Source of the DNA: Cucumis sativus
Lineage: Eukaryota > Streptophyta > Magnoliopsida > Cucurbitales > Cucurbitaceae
DNA: 64,000 nt
Assembly (NCBI RefSeq): GCF_000004075.3
Contig: NC_026655.2
Span: 26,087,489 to 26,151,488 of the forward strand
Direction of reading: 5' to 3'
The position numbers were made by a program, and so were the translations under genes. Under the pieces are notes generated by a model. It saw only the letters and a list, made by a program, of their open reading frames with translations. It searched no databases and was not told the DNA's origin. Position 1 is the stretch's first letter; each line of letters starts with the position of its first letter. Below, in pieces: positions 1 to 12,272 of the stretch.

Positions 1-799
1 ACGTATATGACACAATGTGTTGTGAATTTACGACGAAAAATAATTCGTTTTTTCTTTTTTAACAAATATCAATTTGTACTCAAACTTTGGATTTATATAA
101 ATTTACAACTTCTACTAACAATAATTTGTATCAATTTAAACTCTAAATTTTAGAGTTTGTTTTTTTCGATTTTTTCGGTTATTCTTATTCTTCTCTGTTA
201 AAATTGGAGGGTTTAAATTGATACAATTGTAAAAGTTAAAGATTTGGATTGATACAAATATGAAAGTTTAGGGACTAATTTGATATAAATATTAATTTGA
301 ACCTCAATTTAATACAATTATTATTTTAATGTTTAACTATAGATAAAACTCCAAAAGTTTGGGTCTAAATTGATATATTTATTTAATCATTTAAGAACAT
401 CTTTAACTAATTCCAACCCTCCCTTTTTCTCTACTATAATAACAACAATAACTATAAACACGTATTGATTAGCATATGTATTTGGTTTTTTTTTTAAGTT
501 AGATCCTCCATTCACGTATTTGTCACATTATGAACATATATATTAGTATCAAATACGTGCCTAGCTGATAACGATTCTCTGCACTGTGAAGTATTTGTAC
601 TTCAATAGGTAGACAACCTAAGTGATGTTAAGATGCACCTTAGCAAAGCTAGCAAGAAAGGTGGACTAAAATTTATTGTGTAGATTGCATTGATGAGTGG
701 AGGTCGACGCTAAGAGCATCACTAAAAACTAAGTGATGGGAACATAATTAGAAGATAATTAATATGTTCAATTTTATATTAAAACACAGGTGAATAGGT
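1..799. other. AT-rich intergenic DNA with a dispersed repeat motif
   Basis: No gene seen. The first 400 bases repeat variants of a phrase centred on 'aaattgatacaa', on both strands. The same phrase recurs near 1900, 33110-33160 and 58850-59160, so it is probably an old interspersed repeat rather than unique DNA. The remainder shows no open frame or recognisable domain. Confidence 0.5.
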
Positions 800-839
800 G
801 TGGAATCAACATTCAACATGCCATCAAATTGTGACTCCC

Positions 840-1675
840 CTCGAGGCTTTTCAAATAGTTTGCTTTGTTGGTGTCCCCTTTCCTTAAGTAATATGATTCT
901 TAAAATTTATATTGTATGCAGCAACAAGCGATGGGTCTACAACATAATTCTCATTGGTTGGCCACGTGGTTTCTCTAATTGCAATGGCGGCATTTTTGAC
1001 ATTTGCCTTATCAATTGCAACATAAAAGGCACCCACCATTTCGTTAAAGATGTTATAACTTTTTAAGTTTCCATCAGTTTGATTTTTCTTTTTTTTTCTG
1101 TTTGGGAAGTGGGAAGTGAATGTTGCATGACGCAAACTTATATTTCCCATGTAATTAGCATATGCTTCACAGGGATATAAGCTAGAAGCATCAAACTTAT
1201 ATTCCCTAAAGAAGATAAGCCAAACAATGTGGTGATTTTCACTTGTCCAAGGAACCAACTATTGAGAAGATCTAGAAGGAATTTCATGGCAGGCAATATG
1301 TTGTTGTCCAATTTAGGTATGACATTTTCACCAACAACCATGTAGTTGATGGTGAAATCATTGATGAATAGTGTGATGCAGTTGACAAACCACTCTTCCA
1401 TCGTCGTGTGATCGGTCGCCCTATTTTTTATCAACTGATTTGGTACACTAAAGGAGAGTTCGATGTATGTGCCACAAAAACTCTTTGATAATATTGAGAT
1501 CTAGTTCATCAAACCGAATGCAACGATTGTTGTATTTTTCACAGAGTTGCACCACCTTCCATGGTGGTGGGAGGTTGTTTGCCTTCAAAGCAATAGTATG
1601 CATCGAGAAGAATGTTGTATATGCATCGACGACAATATTAGATGACAGGGCTACCATGAATAATAGGGCAATCAT
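840..1675 (-). pseudogene. GH17 glucan endo-1,3-beta-glucosidase pseudogene
   Basis: Decayed beta-1,3-glucanase (glycoside hydrolase family 17), an enzyme class that cleaves callose-type glucans in the cell wall or vacuole. Three minus-strand frames carry successive parts of one protein. Frame 1675-1448 has a hydrophobic signal-like start and then the family phrase ANNLPPPWKVVQL. Frame 1434-1138 has the segment around the acid/base Glu, here VVGENV where the family has a G-N-E triplet. Frame 1258-884 has GNISLRHATFTS, FNEMVGAFYVAIDKA and RETTWPTNEN, the last matching the SE-x-GWP block that holds the nucleophile Glu. The C-terminal part continues in a shifted frame past 884 with several stops. 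Segments between the frames are missing or unrecognisable. Frameshifts, stops and altered catalytic blocks mean it cannot make a working enzyme. Exact ends are approximate. Confidence 0.85.
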
Positions 1676-1995
1676 GTGGAAATTATATGCTTTGCCATTT
1701 GTTTCCCTGATGTGATGATTGATTGAAAGTCCAGTTTCTATATATATAAGAGATTATGGAGGCATGTTCGTCTCTAACCTTGTTGCGCAAAAAAAATTAA
1801 AACAGGATAACTACCGTTTTGTTGCATGTGTATGACAAATAAGAGGTGAATTTACAACCAAATTTAAAAAATTACTTTTTAGAAAATATCAATTTGGAGT
1901 TTAAATTGATACATACATATACATACATACTATATATACATATACATACATATTATATATACATGTGATAGTTGCAAATTTAGCAATTAGATTTC

Positions 1996-2214
1996 AAAAA
2001 TAATTAAGTATATTGCAACATTTAAAAAAATTGCAAATATAGCAAAATTTTGTCAAATTCTATCGATGATAGAAGTCTATCACCAATAGACCATATTGTA
2101 AATACTGGTCTATCACTAATAGACCATACGAGTCTATCAGTGATACAAGTCTATCAGCGATAGTTTTGCTATATTTGCAATTTTTTTAAATGTTGCTATA
2201 TCTTTAATTATTAT
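1996..2214. mobile_element. MITE with ~50-bp terminal inverted repeats (copy A)
   Basis: The left arm at 1996-2050 and the reverse complement of the right arm at 2163-2214 match over about 50 bases with few differences; the shared core reads 'gcaacatttaaaaaaattgc'. Between the arms lie several direct and inverted copies of a phrase like 'gtctatcagtgatag'. This structure, with no coding capacity, is that of a miniature inverted-repeat transposable element. The target duplication is not clear to me. Related copies lie near 54.03, 57.42 and 61.39 kb. Confidence 0.8.
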
Positions 2215-4779
2215 TCCTCAAATAGTCATCCATTATAATTACCTTGTATACATGTATTCTACCTTTAACGATATCTTAACTAGTTCCAACCCTTTGTTTT
2301 TCTCCGCTAATAACAACAATAACTTTAAATATATGTTTTCAACAAAATTTTGGTATTTTTATCAAAAAAAAAAAAAAAAAAAGTGATTGATTTTGACCAT
2401 TAGGATTTCTAAAAGAAGAAAAATTTGGTATGCCATTGGATGGATAATAATTTTGATTTATATAAAACATTGTATTTTGTTTTTTAGTCACTTATGTCCT
2501 TTTATGTATATAAAATCAATTAATCAATAATTACTTCTTCTTTGGTTGAATATTTTTAAAACTCAACATTAATTCTTTTATTCTTTAGCCAACACAATTC
2601 ATATGTTTGTTAGTTTGAATTTAAGTAAATCTTCCTAGAGTTGATTGAGTCATAATATAGTATAATTTTAAAAATCTAAAAGAATATTTTTTCAAAATGT
2701 ATAATTTGAATAAGATAACAAATTGTAAGGACCAAACATAATATTTTTATCTCAAAATGAGAAGCTCTATTCTCTACCACACATTGATATGATAGGTTTG
2801 AAGAAAAAAAGTAATTTAACCGAAAGTTTTAGTTATTTTTGTACTTCTGGTAGGCCAGATGTATATCCGTTAGGAGTTTTACGTTAATACTTCTTTAGTA
2901 CAAATAATATTTCATTTAGTTTGATGGTGTCGTAACACTACACGAATCATAATCTATTGTAATAATTATTTTTGCGGTTTGACAAATGTAACAAACGATT
3001 ATAACATCGCAACAATTTCTAGCATCATATGACAAAATCATTGCTCTTGATACAAATAGCAGCAGCTACGTCACAACGTTTATTAAATTGACATGATTGA
3101 GATTCAATTGGAACAATTGCACTAACTATGTATTTACAATATTTTTACCACAACACTTATGTTGCAACATTTGTTTTTAATTTGTAACAATTACTCAATT
3201 AGAACCTATATATGAATTTTAAATACTTTGGATGCGACTCACTTGATAACCGTTTGATTTAATTTTTTATTTTAAAAAATTAATTATTATAATTTTTTTG
3301 TATCTAATTATTATACCTGCAGCTATCTCTTAGAAAATAACATATAAGATAATATTTTGCATTTCTAAACTTACACAACTCTTACCAACAATCAAAAGTA
3401 GTACACAATTCCTACAAACCAACAAGTACATAACTCCAAAAACCAACAAACCACAAACTCTCTGCACACAATCCAAATTTGGCAGGATATTTTCGAAACA
3501 TTGTTAGAAAATGGACAAAATTAAATTAACCGTTTCAAAGTGAAGAGTTCTTTGGTAAGCTTAATTTTTACAAATTAGAAACAAAAAATAAATTGGTAAC
3601 CAACATAGTTCATAAACACTTTATTTGGTGTCTAGCTTAGAATTCTAGAATAAGAATTAGAAATATTCTGCTTCAACTAATGTAAATACAATTTTGTTTA
3701 AACAATAGGTAAGGTAGAAAGAGAGATTTGAACTTCTCAATTCTCATTTCAAAGTCTCTAGTATAAATTTATGTTTGTTGAGCTATTACTTATTTTTGTT
3801 TTAGCATATAAATTAACTTTAAAAATATGTACGTATTTGTTCATGAACTAATTTGAAAATATTATAACTATATATCATTTGATGGCGTCCTTGTTATGAA
3901 TCTAACGTTTAAGATATATGTTTAGTCAATGAATATTTTAGCTTTACATACCTAACTCAAAGTTCACGTCCTTAGCAAATTCAACCTAATTTGTGTTTGT
4001 ACCAAAAATAAAAATAATGGATGAAGTCCACAAGATATGAATGCATATGATTCAAAAACCTATATTTAATCTATCTGTAAAACATATTATATTGGGATAG
4101 AAAAGACTACAATGATTATCTTATGGAAAGTTTGGCATTAAAAGACAAGATTTAAAACTAAAATATAAAAAATAACCATCAAAACTTCAGTTCAATTAAT
4201 TAATAACAATAAATATGAAAAATATTCATCTTAGGTTGTATTCATCTTCATTCACTTCACGTAGCTCACGCAAATGTTTAATTACAAAGTGTCGCTCATG
4301 CAAATGTTTAATTACAAATTGTCACACACACATGATAAACTTTTATTTTATAAATATATATACATATATATTTCCTTAATTTTAGAACGTAGAGAAATCA
4401 AGTTACACCTAAATATTACTCTTAGTTAGAGGTATGAACAATCATCAACAAAACCAATGACAATCATCCCCCTACTAAGCAAAAGACAAGTAAATTTTGT
4501 GTAGATTAGGTCAAGTCTATCACACAAGCACATACGATGATTCATCTTATACCTAATTGACTCGTGTATCTTATAAAGATTGTGATGATATCTCATTTCT
4601 AATATATATATTCCTTCAAGATACATGATATCTATTCAGGTTCATGATTATTTTTTAGTCAAATCCTGCCAATTCTGTACTCATATCTATTTGGAAGATA
4701 ATTTTTTTAATACTACAAAAGTATCATACTCTCTCTTATTCGTGTTATTAATTTGTCTTCATAAATTTTTGTGAACCTC
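2215..4779. other. AT-rich intergenic DNA, no gene seen
   Basis: No reading frame with family features. It contains a poly(A) run at about 2365-2382 and a two-copy 30-bp tandem repeat at 4264-4323, listed separately. A short minus-strand open frame at 4426-4626 has no recognisable content. Confidence 0.5.
4264..4323. repeat. Two-copy tandem repeat, 30-bp unit
   Basis: Copies at 4264-4293 and 4294-4323 are head to tail and differ at only two positions; both contain 'gcaaatgtttaattacaaa'. Probably a local slippage duplication. Confidence 0.85.
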
Positions 4780-4784
4780 ACATT

Positions 4785-6495
4785 TGTTGGAATTTATATC
4801 CTAAAACTCGTAGTTTGTAAATTAATCATATTGAATAAAGTGGTTATTGATTAATATAGTTATTAGTGAAATAGAATTACTATAATCTTGAATCCAATAA
4901 ACTAAGGTTCTGAGGCTATTTCATAGACTTGAACTTTATGTAGAGACATAAATGTAGATCAAGTTCGAGTTCATGCATGGCCTAAACGGTCTATAGTATC
5001 TGAATAAGGTCGGGCGTCTTATATTCTGGTAACACTATGATTGTGGTTTGCTTTGTAGTTAGTATAAACGATGTGATCTTCAATCGTTCATGTAGAGACA
5101 TGAAGGTGAGAGCACCCTATTCAAAAAGTTTCTATAAGACCGCAACCATTAAATAGTCACTTTTACGTTATAACATCATTAGTGTTTTAAAACTGACTAT
5201 TTCTTTTAATTTGATGACCTAGGTAACTTAACCTTAGTCCTAAGCAAACTATGAACTTTTATTCACGTGGAATTATCCTTAAATCTGCATAATTGAGAAC
5301 ATATCATCAGCGATGGTCAAATAAGCCTCCCAATTCAAGGGTAAGACCAGATGGATAGTTGGGAACATAGAGTGCAAGATGGAATTCTCACTCTTGACCG
5401 CTTTAGAGCCAATAGATAGGTTGTTCCCTTATGCACTGAATCCATGTCTTGAATAAAGGACCCCACCCTCTCATTGACCCGAGAAGAATTTCAGTTTATA
5501 AGTTGAACCTTAAGTCAATTGTTCATTAGAGGATCAGTGGGACTTAAGGTCGAACAAGAAGTAATTTCAAGTGTAAGTAAATTGATCCAACTGAGATTAC
5601 GAACAACTTGTGAGGAGGGTTAACTTATTAATCATGGTTATATCAAGTTGACATAAATATATATCTATAGTGAGGGGAGTGCAACAACGAAACTTTAGTA
5701 GAATGACTCTTTAGTTAACGAATGTTGATTAGTTTGATCTAAAAAAGTTTAGCCAGTCAATCTTAGATCGTTAGAGCCCATGATTTATATATAAGTCTGT
5801 TAGGTCTCTCTACTAGCTCATTATGGTAATAAAATTTAAAACAGGGTGATCAAAAATTCAAATGTATAGTTCGAATTAATTTCGTTAATGATATTTGATA
5901 TAATAATTAACGAGTTTTGAGAAATATGTAAAAATCGAAAATTTGAATAGAGATTTGAGTTGGATCAATTGAATTCATTGGTATTTGATTGATATAATAT
6001 GATTATTTTATTATTAAAATTAATTAAGTTAATCAATATAAAATAATAAATAATTATAAATTTTTAAAATCAAATAATTTGAATTTGAATTTTAGTTTGG
6101 AAATTCAACGTGCAAATGAAAAATACGAGTCACACATGTAACCAAAATGAACCACCAATTTCACTTTAATTGTTTCTCTCTAATTAAATATCATTTAAAT
6201 GCAAATTGAATTTGCATAAGAAATAAATATATATTGCTCAATATTGATTTGATCTTTAGTGAATTCACATTCTCACTATCTCTCCAAACACAAAATTTGG
6301 TCACCAAGAATAATAGAGAAGACTTTTGTAATGATCTACCGCTTGGAATAATCAACGAAAACGATTGAGAATCGAGGGACAATTGCCACTGCAAAGGTAT
6401 AATTAGTGTTCTAAATTTTCATATTTATTTCCATTTGAATTTCATGTTAAATTTGATGAATTTAGAGTGTTGTTGCCATGCTCGTTTATCCTTCA
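4785..6495. mobile_element. Solo LTR (1711 bp) of an LTR retrotransposon
   Basis: The block begins TGTTGG and ends CTTCA, the TG...CA ends expected of a long terminal repeat. It is flanked by the identical 5-bp direct repeat ACATT at 4780-4784 and 6496-6500, as integrase leaves. A TATA-like sequence at about 5785-5793 would fit the U3/R boundary if the element reads on the plus strand. No gag, protease, reverse transcriptase or integrase is present, and no second LTR lies in the window. This fits recombination between two LTRs that removed the interior. An alternative right end (CAACA at 6494-6498) would pair with the TGTTG start but loses the target duplication. The length suits a Gypsy-type element, but the superfamily cannot be assigned from the LTR alone. 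Confidence 0.75.
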
Positions 6496-6500
6496 ACATT

Positions 6501-8179
6501 AATGTTAAATATAGGTTTCATCCTATGTATTAACATGACACACAATGACACAATAAGTAAAGATAGTATGAAAATTGTCTATATTGTAACAACAAAATAA
6601 AAAAATTAATTTAAAATCTTAAGGTGGTTTTGAAATATAGTACGTAGATAATTACGAATTTAAAATCTTAAGGTGGTTTTGAAATATAGTACGTAGATAA
6701 CTAAGGATCGTAAGAATCATCTAGACCCGACAAAAATAAAGAAAGTAAATATTAATGATGTGAGGACAAAAGATAAATCATCCAAATTTAAGCAGATCCA
6801 ATGGTAGGCAGTAAAACAAAGTAACCAATAAGATAGGGAACCTTTCTCCTCCACTCAAAGCTTTGCAATGACTTTCAAATTCAAATGAGATGATTGTTGG
6901 GTCTTGCAAATACAGAGAGCTAGCTGTTATTATGTCTTCTTTTGCCCCTTCCATAATTCTATCTTCTTTTCATTACCTTCCTCATGTGACTATGAAATGG
7001 CCCCCACTTTGGATTTTCTCTTTTTCAAAAATCTTTTGGGGGTCTTTTTTTCCCATTTCTCTGCTGGATTAATTCACTATTTTTAACCATTTAAATAGAT
7101 ATCTCCCTAATAATGTTTTCTCGAAATTATCCAAAGAGACGGATTTGCGTTCTTAGATGTATGCATAAAATGTAAAGAAAACCCACGAATTCATATCTAT
7201 TGAGTATTCATATCATGAGAATAGCACTAAAATCTATTAGTAAGTTTAGGTTTTAATCGAATCTCGATACTATACAATTACGACAAACACATGCATCTAT
7301 ATAAGTATATATTGAAATGAAACTCATGTTTTGTATACTAAATATACTAAGGCTTTGCTTTGGAGTTGATAATAGCTTCTAGAATAATTGGCATTGAACT
7401 AATCCAACCCTAAATGCAAACCCTAGTTAATGGGGAAATTTTTAAATATAACAATTACGAAGATGAAAGAATCAAACTTTCCACTTTTAGGATGGAAAGT
7501 GAAGGTCATGTCAACTACAATTAAGCTAAACTCAAGTTGACTTGTGAAGTAAGTTGGTTATATTTACGAGAATCCACTTTTAGAAAAGTGAGTAGGAGAA
7601 TATGCTAAAGGAAAGTGATTTTAACACATTTATTTAACATCAATAAATTACCTTATAAAACTACAATGGGTGAGATTGTTACGTAATCACTTTTAGTTCT
7701 CTCAAAAACAACTTTTCCAAACACACATTTTAATTAGTTTTACCAATAAACCACATTTTATACAACTTTAAATAAAATGTTCTTTCCCTTTTTTAGTTAA
7801 TTATTAAATTTGTAATCTTATTATAATCATGAAAGCTGAACATTCTCTGAAAATTTGAGTACTTTATCTGAAATATTTCTTGAATGCAAGAAAGCTAATT
7901 TGAGTTCTTGTTGGTAAAAGAGAAAAATAAAATAAAAAGAGAGATATTTTTGGGTGTAAGATATTTTTCCCTCCTTTAAATGGTTTTGACAGCATACAAA
8001 AAGAAACTTTTTGTTGTCTTTTCAATGGAAAAACAGAAGCATTCACATGCTTCACAGCTCAATTTTTTGTCCAAATCTTAACCACACCCTTTCAACTTCA
8101 CACAAAATGTTGCATGAGAATGGGATACCCTATTGCTATTGTCATCCTTTTCTTTTACATACCCTCTCTTTACTTAATT
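6501..8179. other. Intergenic DNA upstream of the germin-like gene
   Basis: No gene seen. It holds a two-copy 49-bp repeat (6611-6700). Around 7600-7730 is an AT-rich stretch whose 'aatcactttt' phrases resemble the short inverted repeats in the intron at 40.6-40.8 kb. The short open frames at 6890-7086 and 7864-8055 have no family features. Confidence 0.45.
6611..6700. repeat. Two-copy direct repeat, 49-bp period
   Basis: A 41-bp segment at 6611-6651 is repeated exactly at 6660-6700; both include 'aaggtggttttgaaatatag'. Perfect identity points to a recent local duplication. Confidence 0.9.
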
Positions 8180-8188
8180 CTATATAAA
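8180..8188 (+). promoter_or_regulatory. TATA box of the germin-like gene
   Basis: 'ctatataaat' lies about 55 bp upstream of the ATG at 8242, a good match to the plant TATA consensus. It predicts a transcription start near 8212 and a short leader of about 30 bases. Confidence 0.65.
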
Positions 8189-8241
8189 TCCCCTGGTTGC
8201 TTCAACTATGCACATACTGAGATTACTATTATAAATTATCT

Positions 8242-9706
8242 ATGGCTAAAAAGATGATGGTTCTTCCTCTTTTCTTCGCCTTCTCCTTCCTTGCAGCCTC
8301 CCTTTCCGATGCTCTTGTCCAAGACTTTTGCGTCGCCGACCTCATGTCTGCTGATACCCCTTCTGGCTTCCCTTGCAAGAAGGCGTCCCTTGTCACAGAA
8401 AAAGACTTTGTCTTTTCGGGTCTTGGTGTTGCTGGTAAATTAATTAATTAATGCTAAACTGTATGTTTATATATTAGACCTAAAAACTTAAATAATTTGG
8501 AATAATAGGTTATATTATATGTAATTTATACTTTATCATTTATTCATATTCCAATGTTCTTTTTTTATTTAATCATGAGATTGAGAATTGACAAATGGTG
8601 AACAATTAGTCAACGACATCAAAAAACAGACTGTTTGAGAGTGATTATTAAATAAATTGTTTTTAAGTCAAAATTCAGAAGTGTTTTTGGTAACAAAACC
8701 AAAAAGTTCCTAAAAAGTACTTTTCAACTAATTTTTAGAAAAAGCAATTGGCTAGCTATTGCCTTCTGTCAAAAGGGTATTTTAAAGATCTCTTTCCAAA
8801 GTATAAATTATGATTGTTGTGTAAGGGAGAAAGCTATTGGCATGAGAAAAAGCGGAGTATCATACACACAACAAAAAAAAAGAAATTGACCTAATCGAAG
8901 GTGGTTGGTCGGAGATAAGGAGAGGTTCGATTGATATCCATTTTTCTAAAATTTCAAAAATTTAAACTAATTGATCAACCAACCAACAACGGTTGCTTTG
9001 TACTTCTTTATGGTTGAAGTCGATTTAAACCTTTACTCAATTGATTATAGTCGATTTGACGTCGGTTTAGTCGAAAAATAAACTCCAACCTCAAAAGCAT
9101 ATTCCAAATTGAGAATTAGAGAGAAATAATACTAAAGTAGTTCGAACTTGACCACATTGATATCACGTTAAACTCCTATTTAGTTTAAATATCTTAACTA
9201 ATAAGTATACAAAATACTTGTTTTAATCATCTATTCATATTTCTTTAACAGGCAACACTTCAAACCTCATTAAGGCTGCAGTGACACCCGCCTTCACTGC
9301 CCAATTCCCGGGTGTGAATGGCCTTGGAGTCTCTCTAGCTCGCCTCGACATAGCAGTAGGCGGAGTGATACCAATGCACACTCACCCTGCCGGATCCGAA
9401 ATTCTGCTTGTGGTCGAAGGTGTGATCTGTGCTGGGTTTGTTTCTTCGGCGAATACTGTATACTTCAAAACACTGAACAAAGGTGACATTATGATATTCC
9501 CTCAAGGACTGCTGCATTTTCAAATAAACTCTGGCAAAACCGCTGCTCTTGGGTTTGTCAGCTTCAGTAGCCCTAACCCTGGGCTACAAATTTTGGATTT
9601 CGCCTTGTTTGGCAATGAGTTGCCAACTGATATCGTCGCGAAAACAACATTCTTGGACCCTGTTACTATCAAGAAGTTGAAGGGTGTTTTGGGTGGAAGT
9701 GGCTAA
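8242..9706 (+). CDS. Germin-like / auxin-binding protein ABP19-type cupin
   Basis: Two exons, 8242-8434 and 9252-9706, with a GT-AG intron that splits a Gly codon; 215 aa, the usual germin-like length. Residues 1-24 form a hydrophobic signal peptide, so the product is secreted to the apoplast. Cys30 and Cys45 are the conserved N-terminal disulfide pair. Asn66-Thr-Ser fits the common germin glycosylation site. Cupin motif 1 carries the metal ligands His107, His109 and Glu114 (MHTHPAGSE); motif 2 carries His153 ([11 protein letters not shown]). Germin-like proteins are manganese-binding oligomers of the cell wall, some with superoxide dismutase activity. The FCVADL and [10 protein letters not shown] phrases place it near the ABP19/ABP20 subfamily, named for auxin binding in peach; actual auxin binding is not shown by sequence. 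The start is the first ATG after a TATA box. The 817-bp intron is AT-rich. Confidence 0.95.
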
Positions 9707-10690
9707 GAGATTTTGAGAATGAGATTGGTTTTTATTAGAGCTTGGTTTTCATTGTTAAGGTTTCTTCATGTGTGTTTGTTCGTGTAATTTGAGGGTATGT
9801 GTTTGTACTGCTTTAGGTTTTGGATGGTTAACTGTCCACTCAATCATCATATCATGTGTTTGGTGATTGTATGATTGTTGTATGGTGTAGTTTGTAAGGT
9901 TATATTATCCATTGATGTTTTCTTACCCTAATTTTTTAGAATAAGAGAAGTAACAAGTACTTTTTCGTTTTTTAACTTTAACTTTGTTTAATTTTAATTT
10001 ATGTCTCTTTATTTATTTTAATCTTTTAAATTTTAAGAAAGTACACATTCCTTCTATGATTTTGTGACTTAAATTTTAGTTTTTTATATATTTGTTTAAA
10101 TTAATAATATCCTTGTGGAGTTTTCCCATCTTGGATGAGAAATTTGTTCTTGTCTAAGATATTTGATCTTAGACAAAGTGTGTTTAACCCAAATCTTACG
10201 GTTGAAATCATATTGTTTTGAAACTTTCCGTGGTTGGAAATTAGGGTCCTCATTCTATTTCTAATTTTACAAATATTTAATATAAGAAAACAGGAGCGTT
10301 GTCAAACAGATCCTAAATATAGAAAATTTTCTTTTCATTTCTTTTTTCCTAAAAAAACGTGAAACATCTTTCTTCCACATTTTCTCTCATCTTTCTCTAA
10401 CTTCTCTCCAAACTCTTGCAATTTGTTAGAATTTTACTAGCCACTCTTGAACAAGCTTTTGTTGATGTAGAAGTGTATTTTTTTTATTATTATTATAGAT
10501 AGTCCTCTTAGTTTTGTATATGTTTGCTCTCATTTGTTCTTCTCTTGGTAAAATATAAACCATAAATGTGTAGCCAAAAATCAATTTTACAATTGTTGAA
10601 AGTGATTTAAGATTGTTTGACGCATACTAATTAAAAGGAATTTTTTTGTTACTTTTTTTATTCTCTCAAGCACACATCATACAACGTCCA
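9707..10690. other. 3' flank of the germin-like gene and AT-rich spacer
   Basis: The first 250 bases are T/G-rich and probably hold the 3' UTR and poly(A) site of the upstream gene. The remainder is AT-rich and I see no gene or named repeat. Confidence 0.45.
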
Positions 10691-10716
10691 AACGTCAAAT
10701 AGTGTGTCAAAAATTA

Positions 10717-11455
10717 ATTATATATTTGTTTTATGTGATTTAGGGTGACTTTATACGCATGTTTAAGAAAGTTTGTAGCTATTATGATTTTTATCTCACG
10801 AACATATCTCACAAATTTTAAACTTTAAATATCCAATAACTAATCGAATATACATATTTTATGTGATTTAGGGTGATTCTACACGTGTTTAATAAAGTTT
10901 TTAGCAACAGTTTCATATCTCGCAAACATCTCGCATAAGTTTTAAATTGTAAATGTCCATAATGACAAGTCAATTATATACTCGTTTTATATGTTTTAGG
11001 GTGATTTACACTTATTCGAACTAGTTTTTAGCTATTGTATTTGTATCTCGCAAACATCTCTCAAAGTATGTCTTACAATTTCCAAACTTTTAAATGTCCA
11101 ATTTCAAATCAATTATATACTTGTTTTTATGTAATTTAGGGTGATTATGCACATGTTTTAGAAATTCTTTTGATATTGTTTATGTATATCGCAAATATCT
11201 CGTAAACATCTCGCAACTACCAAATTTTAAATATTGAATTACAAATCATTTATACTTGTTTTATGTGATTTATGGTGATTATGCACGTGATTTAGAAAGT
11301 TTTTAGCTACTATTTTTGTATCTAACAAATATCTCACACAAGTAACAAATATCTCTCAACCACATTATCTATTTTCAAATTTTGAATGTCCAATCCCAAC
11401 TCAATTATATAGTTGATTTTGCATCCAAGTGTTTTAAGAAGTTATTAGCTAGCAA
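10717..11455. repeat. Tandem array of ~130-bp diverged repeats (5 copies plus partials)
   Basis: A phrase like 'ttatgtgatttagggtgatt' recurs at about 10731, 10859, 10987, 11127 and 11261, a spacing of roughly 127-141 bp. Each copy continues with a similar order of words: an 'acacgtgttta' part, 'agtttttagctatt', 'atctcgcaaacatctc', then 'aaatgtccaa' before the next unit. A partial copy follows at about 11400-11455. Divergence between copies suggests an old minisatellite. It ends about 200 bp from the PHT1 pseudogene. Confidence 0.8.
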
Positions 11456-11649
11456 ATTTATGGCAACTTTTAAACTTGAAGTGGTGAACCCTAAATTGAT
11501 TGAACTATACTTTCTTTAGGTCATTTTTAGAGTATTTTGAAACATGTTTTATGGAGTTTTTTTAACTAATATTTTTTTTTTCATATCTCCCAACTTTAAA
11601 ACATCATTTCTCATTTTATTTCATAACAAGTAAAGGGAATGTTTCTTCC

Positions 11650-12165
11650 GACGAGTGGCACAAATAAGAGCAATAATTGTTTCTAAAAATGTTCTTTTTG
11701 GAATAAATTTTGGGTACAATAAGCTACATCGATAAAATAAGCCAAGTAGTGGCAGTCCCTAAAAGATGAATCCCATATCTGATCTCCAGAAATTTCTCAC
11801 AGATTGAATTTTGTATTGGTGTTACTTTGAGTCTTCATTTACCACATTTTGACCAATCTCCACATTCAACACTTTCGAACATGTCTGACACAAGCTTTCT
11901 CATCGTCGTTCGCAACCAAGGCAGTGTAAAGCCACGTCTCCGGCATTTTCATCCCCCAATAGTAAGTTAAAAGCTCTAGCAAGGAACCCAACATTAATAT
12001 AATCATCCCATACGTAATCCGCTTCTGGCACCGTCGATTTCACGGCGTCCACCGAGTACGACGGAGCTTTGAAAAGGGTCTTAAAAATTAAGGAAAAATT
12101 ACAATCGTTACCATGTCGCTGGCGAGAATTCCGAACCCTTGCATTGCGAAGACGGCGACGATGAA
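11650..12165 (-). pseudogene. PHT1-type phosphate transporter pseudogene (internal fragment)
   Basis: Reading the minus strand from 12165, successive frames spell parts of a plant PHT1 H+/phosphate symporter (major facilitator superfamily, plasma membrane). First GAFIVAVFAMQGFGILAS, a membrane segment. Then [20 protein letters not shown] and the VW that follows in another frame. Next [19 protein letters not shown] after a shift, then YGIHLLGTATTWLI, then DVAYCTQNLFQKEHF in a further frame. A last TIIALICAT piece resembles the family's TLIALCSTVPG after a deletion. The parts follow the order of the central PHT1 region, but the N-terminal and C-terminal thirds are absent, and there are at least four frameshifts and several stops. 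It is a dead fragment. It lies tail-to-head about 360 bp upstream of the RAD7-like gene. Confidence 0.85.
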
Positions 12166-12272
12166 TGCGCCTCAAGCTTCATAAAGTCATTTGATGGTTT
12201 TTTTTTAAAAAAAAAACGGAGTGAATTGGCAATTTCGGGCCAAATTTTGGGTTATTAGTAAAAAATTTCCAC

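Noticed and set aside
4785..6495. Full LTR retrotransposon
   Set aside because: Only one LTR is present and no retroelement protein can be read inside or beside it.
10717..11455. Regularly spaced repeats considered as a CRISPR-like array
   Set aside because: Units of about 130 bp diverge along their whole length, with no constant short repeat and unique spacers, and the DNA is plant nuclear.
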